From Silene conica (Eukaryota > Streptophyta > Magnoliopsida > Caryophyllales > Caryophyllaceae), in contig CM055317.2 in NCBI GenBank assembly GCA_029255685.2, positions 74,513,460 to 74,577,459 on the forward strand: a stretch of 64,000 bases of DNA, read 5' to 3'. The first letter of the stretch is position 1. The number at the start of each line of letters is the position of its first letter. The position numbers and the translations under genes were made by a program. Positions 1 to 11,213 of this stretch are shown piece by piece. The notes under the pieces were generated by a model. That model saw nothing but the letters and a program-made list of their open reading frames with translations, was not told the DNA's origin and did not search any database.

Positions 1-144
1 TAATTTGCTTAATCACCTCCTTTTAATTACTAAAACAATGAGATTTGGTATCCAATAGATATGAGACACTATGATAAATATAATTATAAGAAGATCATTT
101 ACGATTTTAAGGCATATGATGAGGAGAATGGACTTAATATTTTA

Positions 145-1759
145 CTAGCGTAACACCCGTGAAAATTCACGGGTTGTTCAATTTTAATTTTGACGAAAAA
201 TGATCAATTAAAGTTGTAAGATATACTAATAATGTATGTGGTGTATATGTAAATACTTTAAAGAAAAATAAAAGAGTATATCTATAACATAAGATATATA
301 AGAACATGTTGATATTAAAAGTTTGACGTAAAACTTGAAAAGCGTAAAATATAATTAAAAAATGGAAACTTATAACTTTCCAATAAAAGGAGGTTTTAGT
401 AATAGAATAAAAATTTCGCGTAGAACGTAGGTGGTTAATAGTAAGTAACGGTGCAATAGCCATGATGGTAATTCGATTTTGTGATTTTTTAAAGAGAAAT
501 TGTATTGTTTAGAGACTTACAATTTCAGAACAGGAAGAATTATGTTGGTCAAATTGGTATTTTAACTATTTACATATTGTAGAAGACAAATGAGGAGAAG
601 AAAAAGAGAAGGCTGGTCGTTGAACTTTTCGAGCAACATAGAGAAACCAAAAGGGTTATTGAAAATATAATGGTTAGCTCTATAATTAATATTTTGTTGG
701 TAATTACATTATGTAATTAATAGTAACGGTTTTATTACTTGATTGCGTGGGAAACCAAAAGAGTATAATATAATGGTTTTATTATTTGATGCATGGTGCT
801 CCTGCATTTTGATAGTCAGTATTTCTAGAACTATTAACTACAATAATTAATACTATTGGAAATGTGTCAACAATTGTAGTTAATAGTATCATAATTATTG
901 TATGCATTGGAAAATCAATCAGCATTATTATTACTATTATTATTTATTATTTATTATTATTATATTATATTAAAGTCGATTTACTTTTATTGGTCAAATT
1001 GGATAATGTAACATTCTAAGAATGAATGAGAGGTCTCTATTATACAAATACTGAAATATTATAGTGCCACGTCAACATTATACAATATTATGCGTTATTA
1101 AAAGAGTAGGTTTTATAAAAATATTGTCAATTAAGTGTGAAGTAGTCATAGAACTTTGAGTTCTTTTAACAGAAGTAAAAAGTAGGTAATACGACAAAGT
1201 AATACGTGATTTATTTTTAAAAAATGATTAAATATTAGACGTTTGGCTTATCACTTGAGAAAGCGTAATCTATACATTAGGAATGGAAAATTATTAATTT
1301 TTAACAAAATACGTTTTAAAAAAATGGTTTCAAATAACTTTAATCTGAAATTTAATTAATTATTTAACTTAAATAAACGGTACGGTATTCCGAAATTAAG
1401 TATAATTATTAAATCCGACCATGACGTTTTTGTAATTATAAGATTATGGTGGATGGTTCTCAATGTTGCTTGAGATTTTCTAGAACATTGAGAAAGTGAA
1501 ACAATTTTTTATTAGGTTTTGAGAATTGGTACCTATATTAATTAACACGATTATATTAATTACACACGGTTAATTAGGTGGTTTTCAATTAATTTCGGTT
1601 TTAGTTTGCTGATGTGAAAAGATGGACATCTTGGTTAAACATGATTGGTTTAAAAAAACTAAAATTGTGAGATTGAATGAGAGACTTGCATTACCATAAT
1701 TCTGCATCCACATTGTGCCACGTAGGCAGTTTTCCATTCTTCTTTTATATATATAATGA
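145..1759 (-). mobile_element. Non-autonomous Helitron 1
   Basis: On the minus strand the element starts TCATTATATATATAAAAGAA (at 1759, after an A) and ends in a hairpin (CCCGTGAATTTTCACGGG read on minus) followed by GTTACGCTAG at 145, next to a T. TC...CTAG ends, a terminal hairpin about 10 nt before CTAG and insertion between A and T are the known Helitron signature. The 5' end is nearly the same as those at 3453 and 59888, so these belong to one family. No helicase coding is visible inside; the interior is AT-rich with decayed sequence. Ends are seen directly; pairing the two ends into one element is inference. Confidence 0.6.
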
Positions 1760-2355
1760 TGGTGACTGATTTACATAAGTAAAGTTTCTCATCTTCTTAG
1801 GAAATTCATAATTATCCTACATGTTTTCTATTTAGAGTATAATCTTGGTGAAAATATTGGTTGATTGACATACATAAAAGCAACTAATTTTTGAGTGGAT
1901 TTGGACGAAATACTTGAATAGAATTTCGATCAGTTGATTCTTTCGAAATGAAATTTTCATAATTATTATACGTAATTTTTATTAGAGTAAGATTTCGCTT
2001 AGAATATTGGTTGATTGACACATAAAAAGGCAACTAATTTTTGACTGGATTTGGGCGAGAAATTGGTAGAGGATTTGGGTCAGAATATCTTTAATTGAAT
2101 TATTTTAGGAAAATATAATGAATATATACAGTGTGACAATTGGTATAATTGGTATAAATGTGGCAATTGTATAAAGTGGTATATTCTAACGCATGTTTAA
2201 TATGGCAGTTATAAATGTTTACGCATGTCTAATCTGCGGTTTTTTTAATTTCCGAACTGACACGTGGCAATCGTATAAAGTGTGACACATGGCAATTGAA
2301 TACGGTGAGACACGTGGCGACGTATGGAGAGGTTGGTATATGCTTTAATATAATA

Positions 2356-3453
2356 CTAGTGTAACACCCGTGAAAAATCACGGGGTTGTGTACACTTATT
2401 TTTAAAGACGACGAAGGCATATTCATTTCAATATATAGCAATTCTATTAATTCGAACAAATTAAATTTTAACGGGATGTTTGCATATAAGATATGTTCGG
2501 TAAAAAGGTGAATTTTTCGAATAGCTGTTAGTAATGATGATAATAGTTGGATTACTTATGATACCATTAATGAATAAGGTATATAAGAAAATTCCGAGAT
2601 TACAATCTTTTACCATCAATCAATCAATATTAGTCAATATTAGCAACTAATTTTTATGATTTACCTTGACCGAGAATCTTGCCTTATGCAATTAATTTCG
2701 ACTACTTCCTAAAATATCAGGAAAGACGGATACAATATACGACTCATATATTTCTTAATAGATTTTTAATCAAACTAATATTTGGAAACGAAAGAGTCGT
2801 ATATTGTATCCTTCTACTGTCATACTAAAGACTGACTAACCATATTAGTTTAATATGATTATTTTATGATTTGTGGAATATTATATGATTTGGTTTCTTA
2901 TTTATGAAATTATGGAAAGATTTAGATAATTTAGTTATGGAATATTTCTTAATTATCGATCCCCGAGATTACAGCTAATATTTGTGAATGTACCTAAATA
3001 AGAATTCCATAACTAACAATTATCGATCCCCGAGATTTAGTTATTGATGTTCATATCTTTTATTATTGACGTTCATTTAGATAATAATAATAATAATAGA
3101 ATATTTTTATCAAATAAAAACGGAGCAGTAATAAATCATAGAATATTTAGATAATAAAAACGTTTTTATTAAATCAGAGAATATTTTTTTTATCAAATAA
3201 ATCATAGAATATTTTTTTTATTCGATTCTATCATTTATATTAGATCCTACACGTTTTTTTATGGATTTATGGAATATTTTGTATTTAATTATTAAATTAT
3301 TATTAAATTATTATGATGTGGCATAAATGAGAAATGCTAATTGGTCTACGAAACAGAAATTTCTGAGGGTGATGTGAGAGTGAGAAACACTAAACGCTGA
3401 AACCTTACTGCGCCACGCCAGCTGAAAACATTCTTCTTTTATAATAATAATGA
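2356..3453 (-). mobile_element. Non-autonomous Helitron 2
   Basis: Minus-strand element of about 1.1 kb. The 5' end is TCATTATTATTATAAAAGAA at 3453 and the 3' end is a GC-rich hairpin then GTTACACTAG at 2356, flanked by T. The last ~150 bp before the 3' end closely match the reverse complement of 61750-61901, the 3' end of the helicase-bearing Helitron in this window, including the segment just after the helicase stop codon. That makes this a short relative that the same RepHel-type protein could mobilise. No intact coding sequence is visible inside. Confidence 0.7.
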
Positions 3454-3545
3454 TATGATATATGATTACTAAATAATATACTACAAATAAAATATGTCTA
3501 AGACAATAGCACATAACTTACCCTATATACTTTGGACAAATATTA

Positions 3546-3798
3546 CTTCCTTCATTTTCCTATTTTCTTCCCATTTGTTTTTTGGAGGTCAAAGTTTTCG
3601 AACTTTGACCGTAAATAAGTTTGAGAATAATAAATTTTAAGTTATGAAATTAGAATATTTACATTTATTATAAAAAAGTCTTTGAGGAAAAAAAATTCAG
3701 TAGAAAAAAATAACGTATAAGTATCGAAAAAGACGGTCAAAGGTGTATCTTGGAGACCTAATAAAGCAAATGGGAAGAAAACAAATAAATGGAGGAAG
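3546..3798. mobile_element. Stowaway-like MITE
   Basis: A 253-bp element flanked by TA dinucleotides. The left end CTTCCTTCATTTTCC pairs with the right end, whose reverse complement is CTTCCTCCATTTATT; both continue into a further shared stretch (TTTTCTTCCCATTTG). TA target site and CTTCC/CTCCC-type ends are typical of Stowaway (Tc1/mariner) MITEs. The copy is moderately decayed. Confidence 0.6.
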
Positions 3799-4237
3799 TA
3801 TATAGCAATTAAAAATAGGGTTTTCTTGATTTTTTTTTGAATTCTGTGTGGTATTCATCGCTTTTAAAAATATCACTAATATCCCTAAAGTTAGTAAAAT
3901 GTTCATATAATATCTAAAGTACTAAAAATCAAGTTTTTAACCATGCAAATTTTGTAAAGAAAATATATTTACGAATTGTTAAAACGATACTTATATTAAT
4001 GATATGACAAATTATTGACAAAAAAAATCAATCAAAAATGCATAAACTAAGAAATTAAATGTGGTGGATCGGAATATTTTGGGCATTTAAAAATGTTTTC
4101 ATTAAGTTTAAGGGTACCACTCGTACCACCGATATTTTTAAAAAACAAAAAATACCATGTAAAATTCGAAGAAATATAAAATTATCATGTAAAAAAATCC
4201 TAAAAAACAAAAACAAAAAAGATGATAAAATTATAAA

Positions 4238-4421
4238 GGGTTTTTCTAACATGTGCCCTACGGGCACATGATAAGAACTCAAGTAAGGAAAGATTTTCAA
4301 GATTATTTCACTTATTATGGTAAATATGAGTTTTAACTCTAATGTATCATGATGTATTCTCAACAATATTCTCTTACTTAGCTTCTTATCATGTGCACTT
4401 AGGGCACATGTTAGAAAAGCC
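4238..4421. mobile_element. Short MITE with ~40-bp inverted repeats
   Basis: Left arm GGGTTTTTCTAACATGTGCC and right arm (reverse complement GGCTTTTCTAACATGTGCCC) pair over about 40 bp. Each arm also contains a near-palindrome around CATGTGCCC. I see no clear target-site duplication, so the superfamily is undetermined. No coding potential. Confidence 0.55.
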
Positions 4422-4580
4422 AATTTTTAAATCATACTCATGTAAGATCGTTTTACACCAACGTTGTTTATTTTTTCTAAAATATTTTGATTGCTTTTGT
4501 TTATCTTTATTAAGTACGTATTAAACAAGCTAAAGGTGAGGTGAACTCGAATCTAAGACCTAGTGAACAGTCATCCAATT

Positions 4581-4676
4581 AGGGATGTGCAATGCCGTAT
4601 ACTTGATACAGTTTTAAAAATCGTATCGGGTATACGGTTTTAAAAGCGCAAAAATCACTATACGGATCTAATACGG
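4581..4676. mobile_element. hAT-like remnant split by the LTR retrotransposon (left part)
   Basis: The segment starts AGGGATGTGCAATGCCGTAT and is rich in CGGGTATACGGTTTT-type words, resembling the ends of the hAT element at 38845 (TAGGGGTGAGCAAAACCGGG). The 10-kb LTR element inserted at TACGG, and similar sequence (TACGGTTTAACTGTATATAC) resumes at 14805. Inference: an older hAT-type element was the landing site. No right terminal repeat could be recognised. Confidence 0.4.
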
Positions 4677-5309
4677 TATTACGTCCCAAAAATGACCATT
4701 TTGTAGGCTAACACGTGGCACTGCGTGATTGGAAGGAAAAGTACACATGGGATGCTAAAGTCAATGGGAAAAGGAAATATGAAGTCAATATGAGAGGAAG
4801 ATTGTAGAGGAAGGAAGAAGACGGCCCAAACGAGGAAGAAGAAAGAGTTAAAAAGGGGGAGGCTCGAGATTACCTCAAATGGCCACACACCAGGCCTCCG
4901 TCAGAAAAAGCAAGCAGGAAGAAGACCCCAAAATGGGTAAAAGAAAGAGAAAAGACCCGTTGGATTGGACTCTAATCCAACGGTCCATAGCATTAAGCCT
5001 TTATATATATGCAAACATTGTACATGTAAGATACATTCATTACACACTAAGCATACACAAAGCACTAAGAAAACCCTAAGAAATACTTGTAATCGCATAC
5101 ACTTCCTGAAGGATAATTCTAGTAGAAATTGGAGGAAACATCCCTCCCGCAGTTTTTTCCTAAGGGATTTCTGCGTCATCACTCTTCGTCTTTTCCATAG
5201 TTCTTCTCTTTGCATTACTTGATACTTAGCTGATCCATTAAATCATATTCTCGGTTTGAATTCACTATAACCTCATAAAAACTACCTTAGGTAAATTTTG
5301 ACCTAAACA
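4677..5309 (+). repeat. 5' LTR of the Tat element
   Basis: 633 bp, starting TATTACGTCCC (the 3' copy keeps the canonical TGTTACGCCCC) and ending CCTAAACA. A TATA box, TTATATATAT, lies at 5001-5010 and is the likely U3 promoter core. Short ORFs on both strands here are repeated exactly in the 3' LTR and are not genes. Confidence 0.95.
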
Positions 5310-5312
5310 TTT

Positions 5313-5330
5313 TGGCGCCCACCGTGGGGC
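5313..5330 (+). other. Primer-binding site of the Tat element
   Basis: TGGCGCCCACCGTGGGGC begins three bases after the 5' LTR, the expected place for tRNA priming of minus-strand DNA. This TTTGGCGCCCACCGTGG word is common after plant Tat-lineage LTRs. I did not identify the tRNA. Confidence 0.75.
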
Positions 5331-5389
5331 TGTAGTGATTATTCAACCCAAAAGCGTAAAATCCTAAAATCCCTCAGAAATCTCTCAAA

Positions 5390-7918
5390 ATGACAAACCC
5401 AGCCTCTCAAACAACCTCACAACCCATCCCAGTGGTAACAGAAACTTCTTCCATCCCCGTGGAGGCTCAGGAAATTCCGACTCCGGCAGTGATCACTCCC
5501 TTTGTTGTCAGCACTCCCCAGACGCAGTCAGGCGTCACCAGCGGCGGCGCAGCAACCAGCTCAGGCTCAGCAGACGCTCCCACCCCAGCCATGTGGAAGA
5601 CAATGATGGAAGGAATCTTTGCCCTCCACCAAGCGGTCGACGACTTGAAGAAGGACAACCAGGAGCTCAGAAAGTTAGCCACGGCTCAGAACCAACCTCC
5701 ACGCGTCGGTGGAAATCCGGGCACAGAAGCAGGAGTCCCAAGGCCTCCCGGGAGCAGAAGCGAGGCCAGAACCATTCCCAACGAGATAGTCACCAGACTG
5801 GACCTCACAGGGCTTGCCCCTCCAGGAAGAATCACTCCGGCAGGCCTGGGCTACCTTTCCATCAACCTAGATTCACCGCCACCGCAAACGGGGGCCCCAG
5901 GTAACGGATCTGTAAGGTTACCTACTAGCACTAACCAACATGGTAATGCAGGGACTTTTTTCACCCCAACCTCGGTCTGGACGCAAGGAGAGGGATCGTC
6001 GGCAAGGCAACCCCTTCCGCTGGGGGCTGGCTCATTAGGATACCCCGCTCAACAGACACCATCGATAGTCCACACTGTACCGACGGGTCATCAAGCGCCC
6101 GGTCAGCCCACGGTCAATCAGACACCAGGAGCACCAGGGTATGCACCTCTCACTCATACTACCCCTTGGAATTTTGCTAACCCTCTTGCAGGACCGAATC
6201 CATGGGAACACCAATACAAAGAGCTGTGGGACCTAGTCAGCCGCATACCAGGAATGCCAAGGCCCCTGGAGAAAGCGGCCCCAGACAGCTACGTAGACTC
6301 GCCATTCACCCACAACATCGTCTCGGTGGATGTGCCTAAGGGGTTCACTCCCCCGAACATGACCAGCTATGATGGAACAACAGATCCGATAGACCACATC
6401 AATCAATACAAGCAGAAAATGATGGTGATCACGGCCTCGGGCTCCCTGAAGGAGGCATGTATGTGTAAAGGATTCAGGTCCACTCTCTCAGGAGCCGCCC
6501 TACAATGGTTCGTCACTCTACCCAACTCCAGCATATCCAGCTTTGCAGACCTGGTGAACGCGTTCAACCAGCAGTTCGCCAGCAGTAGGCGGCCAGAAAA
6601 GCAGAGCAGCGATCTCTACGAGATCCAGCAAGGTGATGGAGAATCCACCAGAGACTACCTGGCCAGATTCAACAAGGAAATGGTGTCCATACCCCATTGC
6701 GAGGAGAAGGCTGCCATCCACGCCTTTCGCTGGGGGCTACCACAGGCCTCCGACCTATACAAAGAGCTAACCAAATGGCCATGCACGGCTTACGCTCAGG
6801 TGCAGCAAAAGGCGTTGGACGCCATCCGACTGGAAGAGGACGCAGGACCTAGGAGGATCAGTTGTGGCTCTGCCTCCACCAGCAGGAAGGCGCCAGCAGC
6901 AGACAGGCAGGAGAGGTCAAAGCCCTACAACAGGCCGGTGCATAAGGTCTCTGGGGGAAAAAGCTGGAAGAATGATCCAAATCTGCCTCCTAAGGTACAG
7001 GAGTATGGTTTCACTGTCAATCTTGCAGGATTAATCAAGACACTGAAAGAGTTGGGAGAAAAAGTGAAGTGGCCCAAGAAGCGGGCAGAAGAAAGGAGTA
7101 AAGACGGAAGAGACACCAAGCTGAGGTGCGACTTCCATAATGAAGACATCGGGCACACAACCGAAGATTGCATCACCCTCAGAAAAGAGGTCCGGTATCA
7201 GTACGAGCAGGGCAACCTGAATCACATCTTGCCAAAAGGAACCAAGGTGAACGCAACTCGCCAGGTAGCACCCTTTAGCCCTCCTCTCTGCACTAGAACT
7301 ATTAACGTGATAACAGGGGGCTCGGAGCTGTGCGGACTCACCTATTCCGCAACCAAGAGGCACGCTACCCGAATTAAAGGAGACAAGCCAGAGTCCTCGT
7401 GCAGGATCAGCGCCCAGGATCTGCCAATCGTCAGCTTCGATGAGACAGATGTAGAAGAAGGTACTGAGTACCATGATGACGCCCTGATCATCACCCTATC
7501 CATAGGGAATTGCAGGGTGAAGAAGATCCTGGTAGATACGGGAAGCTCAGTCAATATCATCATGTTGGAAACGCTGAAGAGCATGGGATTTGGGGAGGCA
7601 GACCTAACCAAAAAGGCAGTTCCACTAGTGGGATTCGGCGGAGAAACAAAGCATTCACTCGGAGAAATCATGATCCCAACCTACGCCGGAGGAATCAACA
7701 AGCAGGTGAGGTACCTGGTGATTGACGGTCCCTCCACCTACAACGTCATCCTGGGCAGGCCGTGGATACATGATATGAAAGCCATTCCATCCTCATACCA
7801 CCAGTGCCTCAAATTCCCTACGCCGTGGGGAGTCCAGACTATAAGAGGAAACCAGGAAGAAGCAAGGAGCTGTTACAAGGTGGCGCTCAAACCCACAGCC
7901 ACCCCTCCTCCAGCATAG
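5390..7918 (+). CDS. gag-pro: Gag-protease polyprotein of Tat-lineage Gypsy element
   Basis: An 842-residue open frame. A Pro/Gln/Thr-rich N-terminal third precedes the plant retrotransposon Gag domain (about residues 310-480; GAALQWFVTLPNSSI and the arginine-rich FASSRRPEKQ are recognisable). A degenerate zinc-knuckle-like Cys/His motif (CDFHNEDIGHTTEDC) starts near residue 580. The aspartic protease follows with its catalytic DTGSS at residues 716-720 and the conserved VILGRPWIH near the end. It would form the virus-like particle and process the polyprotein. It ends in a single TAG, after which the same frame stays open into pol, so a Gag-Pol fusion is possible by readthrough. The ATG at 5390 lies 80 bp after the LTR. 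This part of the element looks intact. Confidence 0.92.
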   Translation: MTNPASQTTSQPIPVVTETSSIPVEAQEIPTPAVITPFVVSTPQTQSGVTSGGAATSSGSADAPTPAMWKTMMEGIFALHQAVDDLKKDNQELRKLATAQNQPPRVGGNPGTEAGVPRPPGSRSEARTIPNEIVTRLDLTGLAPPGRITPAGLGYLSINLDSPPPQTGAPGNGSVRLPTSTNQHGNAGTFFTPTSVWTQGEGSSARQPLPLGAGSLGYPAQQTPSIVHTVPTGHQAPGQPTVNQTPGAPGYAPLTHTTPWNFANPLAGPNPWEHQYKELWDLVSRIPGMPRPLEKAAPDSYVDSPFTHNIVSVDVPKGFTPPNMTSYDGTTDPIDHINQYKQKMMVITASGSLKEACMCKGFRSTLSGAALQWFVTLPNSSISSFADLVNAFNQQFASSRRPEKQSSDLYEIQQGDGESTRDYLARFNKEMVSIPHCEEKAAIHAFRWGLPQASDLYKELTKWPCTAYAQVQQKALDAIRLEEDAGPRRISCGSASTSRKAPAADRQERSKPYNRPVHKVSGGKSWKNDPNLPPKVQEYGFTVNLAGLIKTLKELGEKVKWPKKRAEERSKDGRDTKLRCDFHNEDIGHTTEDCITLRKEVRYQYEQGNLNHILPKGTKVNATRQVAPFSPPLCTRTINVITGGSELCGLTYSATKRHATRIKGDKPESSCRISAQDLPIVSFDETDVEEGTEYHDDALIITLSIGNCRVKKILVDTGSSVNIIMLETLKSMGFGEADLTKKAVPLVGFGGETKHSLGEIMIPTYAGGINKQVRYLVIDGPSTYNVILGRPWIHDMKAIPSSYHQCLKFPTPWGVQTIRGNQEEARSCYKVALKPTATPPPA

Positions 7919-7924
7919 CAATCA
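7916..7924 (+). promoter_or_regulatory. Candidate leaky stop codon, UAG CAA UCA
   Basis: The gag-pro frame stops at TAG followed immediately by CAATCA. This fits the CARYYA context known to allow ribosomal readthrough of UAG in tobamoviruses. The reading frame is open from here into the RT domain with no other stop. Function as a recoding site is inference; a chance CAG-to-TAG mutation is the alternative. Confidence 0.45.
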
Positions 7925-10900
7925 CAGGCAAGGCAGGTCAGGGGAACCTATGAAGAACCTCCCCAAGTAGAGGTAGAGGAAATTCCCCTGGACCCGCTGC
8001 ACCCAGAGAGGAAGGTATTGGTGGGAGCAGAGTGCACAGGTACCGTTCGTTCAGAACTACTAAATTTGTTAAAAGCTAACATTGACTGCTTTGCGTGGTC
8101 CCACGAAGACATGGTGGGGATAGACCCAAACGTAATTTCACACAGGTTGAGCGTAAGCCCCGGCTACAAGCCGGTCCAACAAAAAAGAAGAAAATTTGCC
8201 GCGGAGAGAAACCAGGTGATAAACCAGGAGGTGGACGACCTCCTGGCCGCAGGGAAGATCAGGGAAGTAACCTACCCAGAATGGCTGTCCAACGTGGTGG
8301 TAGTCCCCAAAAAGAACGGGAAGTGGAGGGTGTGTGTGGACTTCACCGACCTCAACAAGGCATGCCCTAAAGATCCATTCCCTCTGCCACACATAGATGC
8401 AATGGTGGACGCAACAGCAGGCCACGAGATGCTCACATTCCTGGACGCCTGGAGCGGATACAACCAGATCAAAATGCATCCGGAGGACCAGGAAAAAACG
8501 GCATTCAGGTCTGAAAGAGGTATGAAGGTATCTACTGCTATAACGTTATGCCATTCGGTTTAAAAAATGCAGGGTCCACATATCAGAGGCTGGTGAACAT
8601 GATGTTCAAGGACCAGATTGGCAAAACCATGGAAGTCTACATAGACGACATGGTTGTCAAGTCCAAAGCAGCAAGCCAACACACCCAGCACCTGGAAGAA
8701 ACCTTCAGCATCCTGAGGAAGTACCAGATGAAGCTGAATCCCTCCAAATGCACGTTCGGAGTCTCCAGTGGGAAATTCCTGGGGTACATGGTCACGCAAA
8801 AGGGAATTGAGGCAAGTAGCGAGCAGATCAAAGCGCTCCTGCAACTGGGATCCCCCCAAAAGCCGAAAGACGTGCAGAAACTGACTGGCAGAGTAGCAGC
8901 TCTGAATAGGTTTATCTCCAGATCCTCCGACAGATGCCGACTGTTTTATGACATACTACGAAAAAGCAAGAGATTTGAGTGGACGGAAGAGCACGAAAAG
9001 GCGTTCACAGAGCTGAAAAAGTACCTCAGCACCCCACCGCTCCTGTCCAAACCAGAGCAGGGGGAGCCGTTATACTTATACCTGTCAGTAACCGAGGTGG
9101 CGGTAAGCGCAGTGCTGGTACGGGAACACGAAGGGACCCAGCATCCAGTCTACTACATCAGTAAGTCTCTGCTACCTGCAGAGACCAGGTACACTGCTCC
9201 TGAAAAACTCGTTCTTGCTTTAGTTACAGCTTCGTACAAACTGAGACCTTACTTCGAGTCTCACTCCATATCAGTCTTGACTAGCTACCCCCTAAGACCC
9301 ATATTGAGTAAACCAGAACTTTCTGGAAGAATGTCCAGATGGTCAGTCCACCTGAGTGGCTACGACCTGAAATTTGAAACAAGGACCGCGATAAAATCGC
9401 AAGCCCTTGCAGACTTTGTCTCTGATTTTAGTCCAGGAATGGAAAAGGAAGCAGCCAAAGAAATCCTACCCCCAGAAATGGACTCTGAGGAAAACTGTTG
9501 GACGCTGCACGTAGATGGAGCCTCTAACAGCCGAGGAGCAGGGGTAGGAACGGTGCTCAGATCCCCTCAGGGAGGTATGATCGTGCAGGCAGTACGGTGC
9601 GAGTTCCAAGCAACCAACAATGTAGCGGAATACGAGGCATTGATCCAGGGGCTCCAGCTGGCCCTGGACCTCAAGGTCAGATACCTACACGCGTTCAGCG
9701 ACTCGCAGCTCATAGTAAATCACTTCAACGGTGAGTATGAAGCTAAGGACCCCAGGATGGCAGCCTACCTGGAGGTAGTCAAAGACAAGACGGCAAGATT
9801 CATCACCTTCCGAATAGAGCAAATCCCCAGGGAGCAGAACGCGGAAGCAGATGCACTGGCTAACCTGGGGGCAACATTCAAACCAGGGGACATCTCCTCA
9901 ATCCCCATCACCCACGTGCTGGAACCCTCAACTTCCCAGGAAGGCCGAGAAGTTGAAAACTCCAGCACCCAGTGGGAAGCCGGACTAGGCGTCCTCAGCA
10001 ACACCACGGAGCAACCAGAACAAGAGGATTGGAGGTCACCTTACCAAAGATGGCTGAGGGACGGAACCCTACCAGCAGACAAAAAAGAGGTAAGGGGATT
10101 CAAAATGAAAGCTTCCAGATTCATACTAATAGACGGTGTGTTGTTCAGAAAATCGCTCGCAGGACCCTACCTGAGATGCCTGGGCGACGGAGAAGCGCAG
10201 ACAGTCTTGCACGATCTCCACAGCGGAGACTGCGGAAATCATGCAGGGGGCAAGAGCCTATCCAACAAGGCAATCAGAATGGGATACTTCTGGCCAACGA
10301 TACGAAGAGAAGTGTGAAGCCTGCCAGGAAGTGTGAAGCCTGCCAGAAACACGCCCCTGTCACGCATCAACCCGCCGAACCCCTGCATCCAATCATATCA
10401 CCCTGGCCCTTCATGAAATGGGGGATGGACATAGTAGGACCGCTGCCCAGAGCACCCGGGAACAGAACCTACATGCTCGCACTAACAGACTACTTCTCCA
10501 GGTGGATAGAAGCAGAGGACTTCCCCCAGGTTACAGAAAATCAGGTGATATCTTTCCTTAAACGAAACATAATCTGCAGATTCGGTATACCTTCTGAAAT
10601 AGTGTGCGACAACGGCTCACAGTTCATATCTAACAAAACCGAAGCATTTTGTGCTAGTTGGAATATCACCCTACTAAAAGCTGCTCCCAGGTACCCACAG
10701 ACAAATGGTCGGGCAGAATCCAGCAACAGGATAGTCATGGACAACATGAAAAGAAGACTGGAGGAAGCTGGAGGCAAGTGGGCAGACGAGTTGCCTTTGG
10801 TTCTGTGGTCTGACATGACCACTCCAAAGACAGCAACAGGCCAAACCCCCTTCAGCCTGGTGTTCGGAGCAGAAGCTGTCATTCCAGCAGAGGTGAAAGT

Positions 10901-11213
10901 ACCAACACAGAGATACGGCTGCCTAACGGAAGAACGCAATCAAACAGAAATGGCCAGCAGCCTAGACACGATAGATGAGCTCAGAACCAGCGCCGCCATC
11001 AGAATGGCCGCTTATAAGCAAATGGTGGCCCGAAGTTACAACAAGAACGTGAAGATCAGAACCCTCCAGATAGGAGACCTAGTCCTCAGGAAAGTGTTCC
11101 AGAACACGAAGAATACAAGTGCTGGAAAATTCGCCTACAGACTGATGGACATGAAAGGAAACATGGTGCCCAGACCCTGGAATATCCTCCACCTAAAAAA
11201 GTATCACATATAA
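7919..11213 (+). pseudogene. pol: Pol of Tat element (RT, RNase H, aRNase H, integrase), frameshifted
   Basis: The frame continues from gag-pro. RT begins around 8100 and its first part ends at 8563, where the frame is lost next to an apparent 8-bp partial duplication near 8520. RT resumes in another frame from 8548 with the catalytic YIDDMVV. A first, degenerate RNase H-like module follows (about 8970-9430), then a second RNase H (about 9500-9870; LHVDGASNSRGAGVG), a mark of the Tat lineage. At 10317 the frame stops next to a 19-bp direct duplication (around 10312-10350). The integrase then runs to 11213 in a third frame with catalytic-core landmarks (IVCDNGSQF, YPQTNGRAESSN). At least two lesions separate domains needed in one polyprotein, so this copy is probably pol-defective. 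Confidence 0.9.

Noticed and set aside
167-463. 98-residue minus-strand frame inside Helitron 1
   Set aside because: Hydrophobic low-complexity translation of AT-rich DNA with no domain; it overlaps the Helitron 3' end.
4055-4423. 122-residue minus-strand frame
   Set aside because: It covers the short MITE and AT-rich flanks; hydrophobic composition without any recognised motif.
4901-5222. Overlapping 85-104-residue frames on both strands, repeated at 14396-14717
   Set aside because: They lie wholly inside the two LTRs and are therefore duplicated; no similarity to any protein family.
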